A program made the position numbers and the translations under genes. From positions 117,859 through 181,858 of the forward strand of contig VMEE01000039.1 of NCBI GenBank assembly GCA_009910795.1: 64,000 bases of DNA. Direction: 5' to 3'. Under the pieces are notes generated by a model, which saw only the letters and a program-made list of their open reading frames with translations, was not told where the DNA came from and made no database searches. How positions within the stretch are numbered: position 1 is the stretch's first letter; every line of letters begins with the position of its first letter. The DNA comes from Dehalobacter sp. CP. Its GTDB lineage: Bacteria; Bacillota_B; Desulfitobacteriia; Desulfitobacteriales; Syntrophobotulaceae. Of the stretch, positions 51,567 through 61,075 are shown one piece after another.

Positions 51567-52033
51567 ATGGAAATCAGAGAATTAAAACCCGATAATTTAG
51601 CCGAGGCTTCAAGCCTTATATGGATTGTTTTTTCACAATATGTCGCGCCTGGCTATTCTCAGGAGGGGATTGATACATTTAGAAAATTCATACAGCCGGA
51701 AGAACTTAAAATATTACTGGAAAGCGGAAGATTTTTTATATCAGGCTGTTTTGACGGCGAAGAACTTGTAGGCGTCATAGCGATGAGGGACCATAGTCAT
51801 ATCAGCCTGCTTTTTGTTAATAAAGCATATCACGGCAGGGGAATTGCCAAAGCCCTTTTTTCAGATGCTTTAAAGAAGTGTGTTCAGAAAAAATCAGAGA
51901 TTGGCGAGATAAGTGTAAATTCGTCGCCATATGCAGTTAAATATATAAAAAACTTGGGTTTGAAGTAACAGGACAACAAGCTACGAAGGATGGAATAACA
52001 TTTGTACCCATGAAGAAGATGGTGTCCTTGTGA
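51567..52033 (+). pseudogene. GNAT acetyltransferase, frameshifted near the C-terminus
   Basis: The first 133 residues form a GNAT domain (MEIRELKPDNLAEAS..., acetyl-CoA loop SLLFVNKAYHGRGIAKALF at about 81-99, NSSPYAVKYIKNLGL). The frame stops at 51968. Adding one T in GGTTTGAAG (51957-51965) restores GFEVTGQQATKDGITFVPMKKMVSL with a natural stop at 52031-52033. Loss of only the last beta strand may still inactivate it. Confidence 0.75.
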
Positions 52034-52761
52034 TTGTTAATAATCTGACAAGGGGAGCAAAGCCGTATGGATTGATCGAAAATGTTGTTACGCACGAGGG
52101 TTATCGCAATAAAGGATACGGTACAAGGTTGCTGAAAAAAGCACTGGAAATTGCGCAGGGAGAAGGCTGCTATAAAGTGATGCTGAAGAGGTTTTTTAAA
52201 TTAATAATAATTGCCGGTCTACTATGGTTTCTATCACATACTATTTTGATCACGATTGATGGATTAGTCGATAACCTGGGTCAGTGTGATGTTGGGATCG
52301 TTTTAGGAAATAAGGTTGAATTGGATGGAACTCCGTCACAAAGATTACAGGGTAGATTAGATAAAGCCGCGGAACTCTATAAAGACAAATATTTTCAATA
52401 TATCATTGTCAGTGGAGGCACAGGTAAGGAAGGGTTTGATGAAGCCCAAACTTATGAGGTTGACTTAGATATACTCGCCGGTTTGTATGGTGGTACAAAT
52501 GAAAGCAAAAGAAGTCAACATATTCAAGGATTAAAAGCATTAAAAGCTAAAGGTGGTAATTTTGCTTTTGAAGTAGGGGCAACAGAAATTGTATTAGAAG
52601 CGAAACGCCCCGATGGGGCGGGTGATTCCGGTACAGCTAGGGTTGTTTCCATAATTCCCTTTTTAGTTATGAAAACTGCAGCGTTAGGCAGAGGAAAACC
52701 TAAAGACGCCTACGATATTTATTTGTGCGTGAAGCATTATCAAGGGGCGTACGGGCATTAG
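52030..52761 (+). pseudogene. Chimeric ORF built from three gene fragments
   Basis: One open frame of 243 codons joins three unrelated pieces. Residues 1-54 are the acetyl-CoA-binding half of a second GNAT protein (VVTHEGYRNKGYGTRLLKKA). Residues 55-138 are the N-terminus of a DUF218/YdcF-like protein (membrane helix, then CDVGIVLGNKVELDGTPSQR and YIIVSGGTGKEG). Residues 139-243 look like the C-terminal part of a nucleotidyltransferase/AbiEii-like protein (VVSIIPFLVMKTAALGRGKPKDAYDIYLCVKH). None is complete. It probably arose from deletions in a damaged region, though the frame is intact. Confidence 0.65.
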
Positions 52762-52808
52762 TAATGGATTTAAACCTTATTTAAAGCGGAGTCTAATTTT
52801 AGAAATGA

Positions 52809-53372
52809 AAGAAAAGGCGGGAATGTTACAGTTCAGATATCTATTGCCAAGAATTTTACCGGCAAAACGAAGAAAGCTTCCTTGAAGGACAAGTCTGTGG
52901 ATTGGAGTATTTTGGCGGGGATCCTCGCAAAGTGATCTTTGACAATGCCAAAGTAGCAGTAAAAGAAGGCTTTGGCTTCCATGCCGGAATACAGTACAGG
53001 TATGCTGCTCTAGCCGCTCACTATGCTTTCAAAGCAGAATCTTGCAACATCGCAGCCGGACATGAAAAAGGGCTCGTTGAGGGGCTGGTCGGCTGGGTAA
53101 GACGCAATATCCTTGTTCCCATCCCCCGGGTAGCAACCATCGAGGAGCTAAATGCGGAAATCCTGCGCCGGTGTCTAAAATACCGGGAGAACAACATCAC
53201 AGGCAGAGAGCAAACCGTTGGCGTCATGGCGCAGAGCGCAAGTGCAAGGATGGCTAACCTTCCTAAATTTAAATTTGATCCTGGGCGAAACCTCATTGCC
53301 AGAGTAGACGACTTCTCAACCGGTAAAAATGCCTTCAAGATGGGATGTCAAAGTAACAAAACCACAGTTTGA
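52809..53372 (+). pseudogene. IS21-family transposase IstA, C-terminal fragment
   Basis: The frame is open from 52809 with no start codon. It encodes the end of the DDE catalytic domain (LEYFGGDPRKVIFDNAKVAV, AAHYAFKAESCNIAAGHEKG, VEGLVGWVRRNILVP), with the second Asp and the Glu visible. The HTH and first catalytic part are missing. An istB fragment follows, as in IS21. Confidence 0.8.
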
Positions 53373-53408
53373 AAAATACGACAGCTTCCTTAGTGTGGGT
53401 GCTGTGGT

Positions 53409-53782
53409 ATGAGTAGTATCAATCCTTTAAAAGAGACGATTAAACTCTACGCTAAACAACTGAGGCCCCCAACATTCAGCGGTTACGAAAATATCATAAG
53501 GCAACTCTCGCCAGGCGATGGCTACGATAAATTCTTATGTGAACTGATGAAAGCTGAGCTCAGGCAAAGACAGGAAGCCGGTCAGCTTCGCAGAATCAGA
53601 AAAACCGGATTTCCTGTAATGAAGACTTTGGACGAATTTGACTTTACCAGATTAGAACATGTTTCAGAAGGATATATTCAGAACTTGCATCTTGTGATTT
53701 TATTAAGAATAGACAAAACATCGTCATGATCGGTAACCCTGGATCAGGAAAAACCCATACCTCTCTTGGCATTAGGCAGTAG
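53409..53782 (+). pseudogene. IS21-family ATPase IstB, frameshifted and truncated
   Basis: Starts normally at ATG 53409. Around 53688 a base is missing; the other frame continues with NIVMIGNPGSGKTHTSLGI, the IstB Walker A, and stops at 53780-53782. The rest of the ATPase is gone. The 260 bases up to 54043 contain only short frames (for example YELQRKTAHVFNASDQL) that I could not assign. Confidence 0.75.
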
Positions 53783-54043
53783 TACTAACCGGTTCGGCAT
53801 GCCATCGTATCCCGGTGTTATGAGCTTCAGCGCAAGACCGCCCATGTCTTTAATGCTTCTGACCAGTTATGGGATCAAAGAAATTAGCAAGATCTAAAAA
53901 AATGCCAATGAAAAGTGTCAGCGAACTGCTGCCCGTGGTGTGCAATACTGTTACTATTTGTTGTCTTTATGTTGACGTCTAATGATTATTATTTTTTTAT
54001 AAGGCATATTTATAAATTTGAATGAGAAAGGGGCAAGAGAGTA

Positions 54044-55249
54044 ATGTCCGATTTACATGGCGCTATGCCGGGCATAGCAACCGGCGGGGAAGGTTACGGG
54101 TATACGGAAGAGGAGTGGCTGCTAAAGAAAAATGTTAGACAATTTTGTGAGGAATTCATTGATCCCAGGTTCAGAGAATCATTTAAGGCAGAAACGGCAG
54201 ATCCTTTATTAAAGGAATTTATCAAGAAGTTTGGGGATAAAGGTTATCTCAGAATAAATGTGCCGGAAGAGCTTGGCGGGTATGGGCAGAGATTAACCGC
54301 TCAAACTATAATCCTTGAAGAGGTTGCCAGAGTTAACGGAGGATTAGCTATCCACACTGGGGAAAACGGTGGGTTTGCACTTCTGCTTGCGATAGAGGTA
54401 CCTGCCGCTTTCGCCAAATGGGGAGAGGCGCTTCTCTCAGGCGAACTTATTATTGCGGATGCGGAGAATAGTCCCGAGGGACAGTGTAACTATAGTGAAC
54501 ACGCCGATATCGGGAGGCTCGAAGGAGACGAGTGGGTACTAAATGGCACTAAGGCATTTTCATCAGGTGCATCTTTCTGTGACGTTCTTATGGTAACCGG
54601 GCTTGTTGACGGCGATATGCACAGATGGGCAATGGATGCAAAGAATACTCCTGGTCTGAAAATAACCCCCGCTCCTGAAATGGGAAATAGTCCGATGTAT
54701 GGTACGATAGAGCTGAATAACGTCCGCGTACCTAAAGAATTTGGAGCCAAGACGGGCACTGTTATTAATAGGAAAAAGGTGGATGCAGTACCTAGTGGGA
54801 AAGGAAATGCAGTAGGAACTGCCGCTCTTTCTATGGGGGCAATGGGAGCAGCTTTTGACAAGACTGTAGAATATCTCAAGCATCGCACTACAAATTTCCA
54901 GCCACTGGCATCTCTTGGCTCAATCCAGTACAAGCTTGCGCTTATGAAGTGCAAAATAGAAGCGAGCCGCTCTTTCTTAATCGCCGCAACCAGAATGATT
55001 GAAACGAACCATAAAGACGCAGTACTTTACGCATCCCTTGCTAAGGCGTATATCTGTGATACTGCCCGTGAAATTACTTCCGACTGTATTCAGTTGTGGG
55101 GCTGTGCAGGGTATAACCCCGATACAGGTATCGAACGTTATTTACGTGACGCAGTGGGGTTCGGAATCGGAGTTTGCACCAGCGAGATGCAGTTGGCTAC
55201 CGCTGCCAAATACATGGGGCTGCCTGGCGCAGAATTTGAGTGTGTATAA
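54044..55249 (+). CDS. Acyl-CoA dehydrogenase-family flavoprotein lacking the usual catalytic Glu
   Basis: A 401-residue ACAD: helical N-domain (1-130), beta domain (about 135-240, IIADAENSPEGQCN and LNGTKAFSSGA) and C-terminal helices (245-395). The conserved end LRDAVGFGIGVCTSEMQL aligns with family LRDAxxxxIxEGTxEIQ, but the catalytic glutamate is Val377 and the next glycine is Cys378. No replacement Glu is obvious at the alternative isovaleryl-CoA site. It may use another base, act on another substrate, or be non-catalytic. It lies in a cluster with FixABCX, a likely electron acceptor. ATG 54044 follows GAAAGGGG. Confidence 0.85.
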   Translation: MSDLHGAMPGIATGGEGYGYTEEEWLLKKNVRQFCEEFIDPRFRESFKAETADPLLKEFIKKFGDKGYLRINVPEELGGYGQRLTAQTIILEEVARVNGGLAIHTGENGGFALLLAIEVPAAFAKWGEALLSGELIIADAENSPEGQCNYSEHADIGRLEGDEWVLNGTKAFSSGASFCDVLMVTGLVDGDMHRWAMDAKNTPGLKITPAPEMGNSPMYGTIELNNVRVPKEFGAKTGTVINRKKVDAVPSGKGNAVGTAALSMGAMGAAFDKTVEYLKHRTTNFQPLASLGSIQYKLALMKCKIEASRSFLIAATRMIETNHKDAVLYASLAKAYICDTAREITSDCIQLWGCAGYNPDTGIERYLRDAVGFGIGVCTSEMQLATAAKYMGLPGAEFECV

Positions 55250-55316
55250 AACATTCGTAATCATGTTATCAGCGGGACTGTAACGTAAACTCCGTAACAA
55301 AATACCAAATACAAAA

Positions 55317-55380
55317 AGCGAAATAACACCAAGGGTATGAGCTTTCGGACTAATTGTCCTCAGTCCTTGGTGTTTTCGCT
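55317..55380. terminator. Intrinsic terminator after the acyl-CoA dehydrogenase
   Basis: AGCGAAATAACACCAAGG pairs with CCTTGGTGTTTTCGCT across 55317-55380, with an inner GGACT/AGTCC hairpin. The remaining bases to 55599 (end of the convergent gene) hold nothing else recognisable. Confidence 0.8.
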
Positions 55381-55599
55381 ATTCAACCAAAACTTTTGTC
55401 ACAAAAATTTGTCGCTTCCAAAATAAAAAAATACCTGTATTTAAGCCTTTTCTATGCTCTAAAACAGGTATCTGATATTTTTGCTTTTGGCTAAGGGATT
55501 GTCTGTTCCGTCACTCTACCGCGCCGGCAGATTAGTTCAAAATGTTTTGCACCTGCCTGACCGCTGGGCCTATATGAGTTTCTTTTAAAAGCCGCGAAG

Positions 55600-56967
55600 C
55601 TATATGTGCTCCAACTGCCCCACGATTACTTGGGCGGTACGGCCTCCCGCCGCGATAGCCGACTCGTAGGAACCGGTGTACATATACTCGCCGCAGAGAT
55701 ACAACCCCTCCACATCCTTGTAGTGATTCTCGCGCATGTACTTTATCGCTGTTGCGCAACCCGGTTCCATGATATAGTTCCCTTCAGCAAATCTGGCAGT
55801 ATGAATACCCTCTATGGCGTTTACGGTTTCTGGCATGATGCGACCCATATAACGCATAACCTCATTTAGCACTTCCTCATCGCTTGCGTTCCAAAGCTTC
55901 CTTGCCCCTTCCTCATAAAGGCACATAAGGATACACTCTTTTCCGGGCGGGACGCAGCGTTCAGTTTTGGAGGACGACAGCGAAATTGCACCCATTGGGT
56001 TACCGTTGCTCCGCATGAGCAGTGCTCCAGTGGCGTCATATGGAAACCGCGCCTTGTCCCTATCGAGGAAGAGAAGCGTGGTTATCGTCGGACAGTAAGT
56101 AACCTTTGAGAGCGCGGAGCGAATTGATTCGGGAGCGTTGGGCAGAATCTTTAGGGCTTTATTTGCGGACGCGGCACAGACAACAGCGTCGGCCGGCATA
56201 AATCCGCTCTTTGTCTTGACGCCAACAGCCTTTCCGTCTTTGATGACGATCTCCTGTACCTCGACGCCCGTCTTAACCTTATCTCCGCACTTTTTGATAA
56301 TGGCCTCGGCAAGGCTGCCTACTCCGTTGGCAAGGACATCCGCTGCGCCAGCCAGCATGGTCCACATTATCATCGAGCCGAATATGACGCCGGTGTTCTC
56401 CGGATGCACCAGACCAATCGCCGACAGTACGGGCTCGACAAATCCTTTCAGCACACCCTCACCATAGTTGTCAACAATATAGTCCCTGAAGTTTCCTTTG
56501 TTGTCCAAGTGTATGCCCCATTCTACAGAACCCTCGTGGTACTTTTCATTATCACAGAGCGCTTTTATGTCCGCCGCCAGCCTCATGAAGTTTTCAGGCC
56601 CCATTTTAGCCAGCCATTCGGCGTTGTATTTATCAAGTTCCGGGGTTCCGGTCGGTATTGTCGGGATTAGTTTTTCCCCGTCGTCAATCAACATTTGGCT
56701 CAATTTTACCGTGCAGAGTTGGTCATCCATGCCGAGCTCGTGGATGAGATTCTTGGCGTACTTATACCCGGGATGCACGACTTGGGCCGCTAGGTCACAA
56801 GAATAACCGTTCTCCTTATAGGTGAGCATACGTCCGCCGCCAACGGGATTTCGCTCCAGAATCTCGAAGTTGGTATAACCTTCCTTCATCAGCTTGTGGG
56901 CGGTTGTAAGCCCCGCGCAGCCAGCGCCAACAATAATAATTTTCTTGTTCTTATCCAATTTGTTCAC
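55600..56967 (-). CDS. FAD-dependent amine oxidase/phytoene desaturase-like oxidoreductase
   Basis: A 455-residue flavoprotein with N-terminal dinucleotide site IIIVGAGCAGLTTAHKL (about 10-26), the following GGGRMLTYKENGYSCDLAAQVVHP block, and C-terminal FAD contact GLYLCGEYMYTGSYESAIAAGGRTAQ (about 424-449, read in parts). This belongs to the NAD(P)/FAD-dependent oxidoreductase group that includes phytoene desaturases and amine oxidases; the substrate is unknown. It starts with GTG 56967 close to AGAGGGG. It is convergent with the acyl-CoA dehydrogenase and divergent from the BTAD regulator. Confidence 0.75.
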   Translation of the reverse strand: MNKLDKNKKIIIVGAGCAGLTTAHKLMKEGYTNFEILERNPVGGGRMLTYKENGYSCDLAAQVVHPGYKYAKNLIHELGMDDQLCTVKLSQMLIDDGEKLIPTIPTGTPELDKYNAEWLAKMGPENFMRLAADIKALCDNEKYHEGSVEWGIHLDNKGNFRDYIVDNYGEGVLKGFVEPVLSAIGLVHPENTGVIFGSMIMWTMLAGAADVLANGVGSLAEAIIKKCGDKVKTGVEVQEIVIKDGKAVGVKTKSGFMPADAVVCAASANKALKILPNAPESIRSALSKVTYCPTITTLLFLDRDKARFPYDATGALLMRSNGNPMGAISLSSSKTERCVPPGKECILMCLYEEGARKLWNASDEEVLNEVMRYMGRIMPETVNAIEGIHTARFAEGNYIMEPGCATAIKYMRENHYKDVEGLYLCGEYMYTGSYESAIAAGGRTAQVIVGQLEHI

Positions 56968-57163
56968 CGCCCCTCTCTGAATTTGATCCGCGACCGACGC
57001 GCATTTCCAAATGCTCTTTCATAATATCTATCCTTTCTGTAATAAATTTATGGTAATGGGCGCGGCAGCCAGCCGTGTCCCTTTCCATCCTTTTGCCAAA
57101 GCCGGGTCGGTTTATTGCCGTCCGTCTTCCCTAGTTTAAGAATTTCGCAAAGTAAAAAATTTG

Positions 57164-57193
57164 TTGACAATGATTAAAAAAAGGTAATACAAT
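57164..57193 (+). promoter_or_regulatory. Sigma-A-type promoter upstream of the BTAD regulator
   Basis: TTGACA (57164-57169) and TACAAT (57188-57193) with an 18-base spacer, 170 bases before the start codon. The long AT-rich leader includes ATCAACAA at 57272-57279, an octamer that also recurs between fixC and fixA. The rest of 56968-57365 shows nothing else clear. Confidence 0.5.
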
Positions 57194-57365
57194 ACGCTTG
57201 GGAAATTCTGTAATGGAACATTGTTTTAAAATTAGTTCACTGTTATTAAAACAATTAACAATAACGGTGAAATCAACAAAAAGTAAGCAATTTCAAATAA
57301 AACTGGTGATTTAGTATAGTTAAGGGGTTTTCAGCAACGCATTTTCAATACTAGGAGGGAACATT

Positions 57366-59306
57366 ATGTCTACTCATGATAATGCTTTGAGAATCTTCCT
57401 CTTGGGAAAGCCTATCATCTCCAGTAATGAACTCCAATTACAGCTTAAACGTAAAAAGTGCAGGGGACTTATCTATTACTTAGCGGAACAAAACAGACCA
57501 ATCGGAAGAGAACGCCTTATAGAACTCTTCTGGCCGAATAGAGATATTTATAGTGCGCAGCATAATCTTAATGTACATCTTTATGAAATTAAAAAGTACA
57601 TTCCCAACATAATTATCAGCAATGAAGCCTATGTATCAATTGCACCGGAGGTAAAAAGGGATACACAAATATTTGAATCATTTATTGTAAATAACTCTAA
57701 CTCAATAAAAGACACATTATCTACCCTCAACTTATACCGTGGCGATTTTTTGGACGGATTCTCCCTTAGCGAATCCCCGGCGTTCAATGATTGGATAATA
57801 CTACTGCAAGAGCATTACAAAATGCTGATGTTAAGGGGCTTAGTAACTTTATCGGAGCTTTATTTGGATGCGTGTGATTATCAACAATGCTTGTTTGTCA
57901 TACAAAAAGCATTAAGTATTGATCCCTTATGCGAAGAATTATACCGCAACGCCATACTTGCCCATTATCATATGGGAAATTATCTTAAGGTAACGCAAGC
58001 ATATGAAAAGCTGAGGCATATTTTGTCTGAAGAAGTTGGACTGCCGCCAATGAAAGAGGTGCAGGAACTGTATGCAGCAATTATTAATGAAAAGCCTATA
58101 AAAGAGTTTGTTCATGCTCAACAAAGAATCAACAAAAATGCTCAAAAAACTGGATATAATCATGGCGCCGCTTCGCGCTTCTACGTGCCTTTCAATGGTC
58201 GGGACGGGGAAATGAAAATGCTTGAAAGATTGTGCCTCCCAGGAAAGCTTGTGTTGGTTCACGGTTCTCCTGGTATTGGTAAGACCAGACTTATACAAGA
58301 GTTCATGCAAAACTGGGAAGGCTTTATTTTTTATGGTGAATGTCTTGAGTTGAATAATAATATTCTATTCCACCCCATTTCCAGCGCTATTCGAAGATTT
58401 ATTCAAACCGTAAATTGGGATGAGTTAAAAGAGGATGTAAAAACGGAGCTAAGCCCTGATTGGTGGGGTGAATTACGATGCTTTGTACCGGAAATTGCCC
58501 CTCAAGACAAATCGCCTTTTCAAAAACCCTGCCACGATTATGATATAATTGAATCTATTTATCAATTTATAGTTATTTTAAGTAAAAAACGAAAATTGCT
58601 TTTTGCTATTGATGATATTCAGTGGATAGATAACAATTCCCTAATATTATTAGGGAATATTATTGAGTATAGTGAAAATCTGGATGTATTTTTTCTCTGT
58701 ACAGAAGGCTTACTGAGTGGCATCAATCCGATGCTGGTTAAATTTAAGCAGCTTCTGAACAAATTAAACATGCTTAATGTCATATCCCTAAAACCATTAG
58801 ACAACGCCAGCATCCGTGTTTTTGCCCAGTATTTCCAAATGGGCGATAGCGAGGTTCTGGTCGATTGGCTAAAGAAGCTTTCAGATGGAAATCCTTCTAT
58901 TATGATTGAGTTGCTCAGATATGCTCGAGATAAAATTGAAGCGGCGCTCGAAGGTAATGTGGATATTAATTCTATTATTAATAAATTTGTTTTACCTCAG
59001 ACTATTAGGGACGGACTTTTTTCGCAATTTGTTGATCTGTCGGAGCAAGCCCGCAACGTTTTAGATGCCGCCGCAGTTTGCGGTAAAGTTTTCGATTACG
59101 CTACGATAGTTAAGGCGACTAATTTATCCAAAACAGAGGTGCTTAAAGGCATTGAAGATTTACTGGAAAAAGGTTTTATAGTTATTGACAATGAACAACG
59201 TTATGCTTTTGATAATCCTATGGTGCGAGAAGGAGCCTATCAGCTATTAACCCCATCCCGGCGTCAATGGCTTCATTCAAATATTGCTCTGTCTGTTCAA
59301 GAATAA
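57366..59306 (+). CDS. BTAD-domain regulator with AAA ATPase, lacking TPR C-terminus
   Basis: A 646-residue protein: OmpR-like winged helix (about 5-95), bacterial transcriptional activation (BTAD) helical repeat domain (about 98-243) and a STAND/AAA ATPase with Walker A HGSPGIGKT (299-307) and Walker B LLFAIDDIQWID (about 411-422). The ATPase is followed by a winged-helix-like segment (about 560-646). Related SARP/LuxR-type activators usually continue into TPR repeats; here it ends at LHSNIALSVQE, so it is short or truncated. It lies between the oxidoreductase and fixCX and is the likely activator of the cluster. Confidence 0.8.
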   Translation: MSTHDNALRIFLLGKPIISSNELQLQLKRKKCRGLIYYLAEQNRPIGRERLIELFWPNRDIYSAQHNLNVHLYEIKKYIPNIIISNEAYVSIAPEVKRDTQIFESFIVNNSNSIKDTLSTLNLYRGDFLDGFSLSESPAFNDWIILLQEHYKMLMLRGLVTLSELYLDACDYQQCLFVIQKALSIDPLCEELYRNAILAHYHMGNYLKVTQAYEKLRHILSEEVGLPPMKEVQELYAAIINEKPIKEFVHAQQRINKNAQKTGYNHGAASRFYVPFNGRDGEMKMLERLCLPGKLVLVHGSPGIGKTRLIQEFMQNWEGFIFYGECLELNNNILFHPISSAIRRFIQTVNWDELKEDVKTELSPDWWGELRCFVPEIAPQDKSPFQKPCHDYDIIESIYQFIVILSKKRKLLFAIDDIQWIDNNSLILLGNIIEYSENLDVFFLCTEGLLSGINPMLVKFKQLLNKLNMLNVISLKPLDNASIRVFAQYFQMGDSEVLVDWLKKLSDGNPSIMIELLRYARDKIEAALEGNVDINSIINKFVLPQTIRDGLFSQFVDLSEQARNVLDAAAVCGKVFDYATIVKATNLSKTEVLKGIEDLLEKGFIVIDNEQRYAFDNPMVREGAYQLLTPSRRQWLHSNIALSVQE

Positions 59307-59398
59307 TAAGGGGAACCTCTAAAAACTCTACGGAAAGATAACGAAAGATGGCAAAGGAGAGACGGCTTCTCCGTGTGCTTACAATGTAACATAATAAA

Positions 59399-59437
59399 AT
59401 CCGTGCCCACCTACTGCTAAGCGAAGTGAGCACGGAT
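59399..59437. terminator. Inverted repeat between the convergent BTAD and fixX genes
   Basis: ATCCGTGC (59399-59406) pairs with GCACGGAT (59430-59437), strengthened by CCAC/GTGA, flanked by AT-rich DNA. It may terminate transcription from one or both sides. Confidence 0.5.
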
Positions 59438-59507
59438 AATTGTTTTGGAGTGGTGTTCTTTACCGCTCTTGTTAGTTTCTTGAACCATTTTTAATCAAAT
59501 TCTTTGT

Positions 59508-59789
59508 TTAACCGTTTCGATAGACTATGCCAAAACCGCCTGCCGGGTATTGCCAATCTATGGCTTTCTGGGTACAGGCGACTAAACAAGTACCGCATTC
59601 CAGACAGCCCGCGTGATCGACAGCAAGTTCACCATTCTGTTCATTGTAGACTTTGGCGGGACAAATAAACAAACAGACCCTGTTCTGACAACGTTCCCGG
59701 CAGATTTCTTGGTCAACCTTGATGTGCGGACTCTCGTCGAGTTCATACTTATTAATAGAAAGTTTTTCTGGAACACTCAAGCCGTTCAT
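59508..59789 (-). CDS. fixX: Ferredoxin-like protein FixX
   Basis: A 93-residue iron-sulfur protein with cysteines in CRERCQNRVCLFICPAKVY and CLECGTCLVACTQKAI, the FixX pattern for a [4Fe-4S] centre. It passes electrons within the FixABCX complex. ATG 59789 overlaps the fixC stop (ATGA), so translation is coupled. Confidence 0.9.
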   Translation of the reverse strand: MNGLSVPEKLSINKYELDESPHIKVDQEICRERCQNRVCLFICPAKVYNEQNGELAVDHAGCLECGTCLVACTQKAIDWQYPAGGFGIVYRNG

Positions 59790-61075
59790 AGATTTTTCAC
59801 CGCCTTCCAAACATCACTACCCAAGCTCATGTAGCTAACACCGTTCTCTTTCCTGGCCTGCAATACGCTCTTTAAAAGATTCTCCTTCGGGATGCTCTCC
59901 TGGGTATAGATTGAAGTGAATATGCCTTCCACCAATTTCGGATAGGCGTTAAATAGCCGATCACCCTTCATGAAAGCTGCCGCGCCGGCATAGGTTTTCA
60001 TGTCCTTGAGCACAAAACTGTCTTCTAATTTCTTTTTATACGAGGCCAGTGTTGCGGCGGAGAAGTCCCCTTTGGCTTTAGCCTCCAGGATTGTATCTGC
60101 AGCATAAATGCCGGAGGCTATCGCCAAATCCATCCCTCTTACTGTAAAGCCGTTATTGGAACCCAAGCCGGCCGCATCGCCAACTACTAAAAGACCGTCG
60201 GTGAATAGTTTCTGGAGCGCGTTGTAGCCGCCTTCAGGCACAACATGGGCACCGTACTCCAATACCTTGCCGCCGCGGATCAGCGGTGCAATAGCCGGAT
60301 GAGCCAGAAAATCCTCCAGGGCCTCGGACGGGCTGACCTGATGGGAACTGGTGTGATCTATATGCATGACCAGACCAACCGAAATACTATCGGCATTCGT
60401 ATAGAAAAAAGCGCCTCCGGAAACACCTTTGGTCGGATAGCCGAGCATAGCGTATTCGGTACCTTCATTACCGGTAAGACCAAAACGTTCTTCCAGCGTA
60501 GTTCGGTCCAATCCGATCAATTCTTTTACCCCGACGGCAAAGTTAGCAGGATTGTACCGATCACGGAGACCGGCTTGTTCAGCGAGAAAGGAAAGGACCC
60601 CATCGGCAGCGATTACGACATTCGCCGTCATTTCTTCTTCCCCGGCCACAATACCTTTAACAACGTTGTTTTCCATAAGCAGTGAATCAACCTTAATATT
60701 AGTAATAAGGGTGGCTCCGGCTTCTTCAGCTTTTTCCCCCAACCAACGATCAAACTTAGCCCGCAGAACCGAATAACCGTTATGCGGTTCCTGCGAAAAG
60801 CCCTGGCCCTTAAAGTCAAGGTTGAATGTGGAGTCCTCAGTCATGAAGGTTAAAATATAGCGGTTGATGTGGCGCTCCAGAGGCGCTTCCTGCGGAAACT
60901 TAGGGATAAGTTCCCTCAGAATCCGGCCAAACAACAGCCCGCCTGAGAGGTTTTTCGCCCCGGGGTAAGAGCCACGCTCTATCACCAAGACTTCCACGCC
61001 TGCCTTAGCAAGCCTGTAGGCGGCAGCTAAACCGGCCGGTCCCGCCCCTACCACAATGGCATCATAGTCACTCAT
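59786..61075 (-). CDS. fixC: FixC flavoprotein (ETF-quinone oxidoreductase-like)
   Basis: A 429-residue FAD protein: N-terminal AIVVGAGPAGLAAAYRLAKAG (about 5-25), ERGSYPGAKNLSGGLLFG, and VGDAAGLGSNNGFTVRGMDLAI near 285-306 (quoted in parts). FixC pairs with FixX and takes electrons from the FixAB flavoprotein toward menaquinone, while FixAB sends others to ferredoxin. The genes are split: fixCX are on the minus strand and fixAB on the plus strand. ATG 61075 follows AAAGGAGG. Confidence 0.9.
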   Translation of the reverse strand: MSDYDAIVVGAGPAGLAAAYRLAKAGVEVLVIERGSYPGAKNLSGGLLFGRILRELIPKFPQEAPLERHINRYILTFMTEDSTFNLDFKGQGFSQEPHNGYSVLRAKFDRWLGEKAEEAGATLITNIKVDSLLMENNVVKGIVAGEEEMTANVVIAADGVLSFLAEQAGLRDRYNPANFAVGVKELIGLDRTTLEERFGLTGNEGTEYAMLGYPTKGVSGGAFFYTNADSISVGLVMHIDHTSSHQVSPSEALEDFLAHPAIAPLIRGGKVLEYGAHVVPEGGYNALQKLFTDGLLVVGDAAGLGSNNGFTVRGMDLAIASGIYAADTILEAKAKGDFSAATLASYKKKLEDSFVLKDMKTYAGAAAFMKGDRLFNAYPKLVEGIFTSIYTQESIPKENLLKSVLQARKENGVSYMSLGSDVWKAVKNL

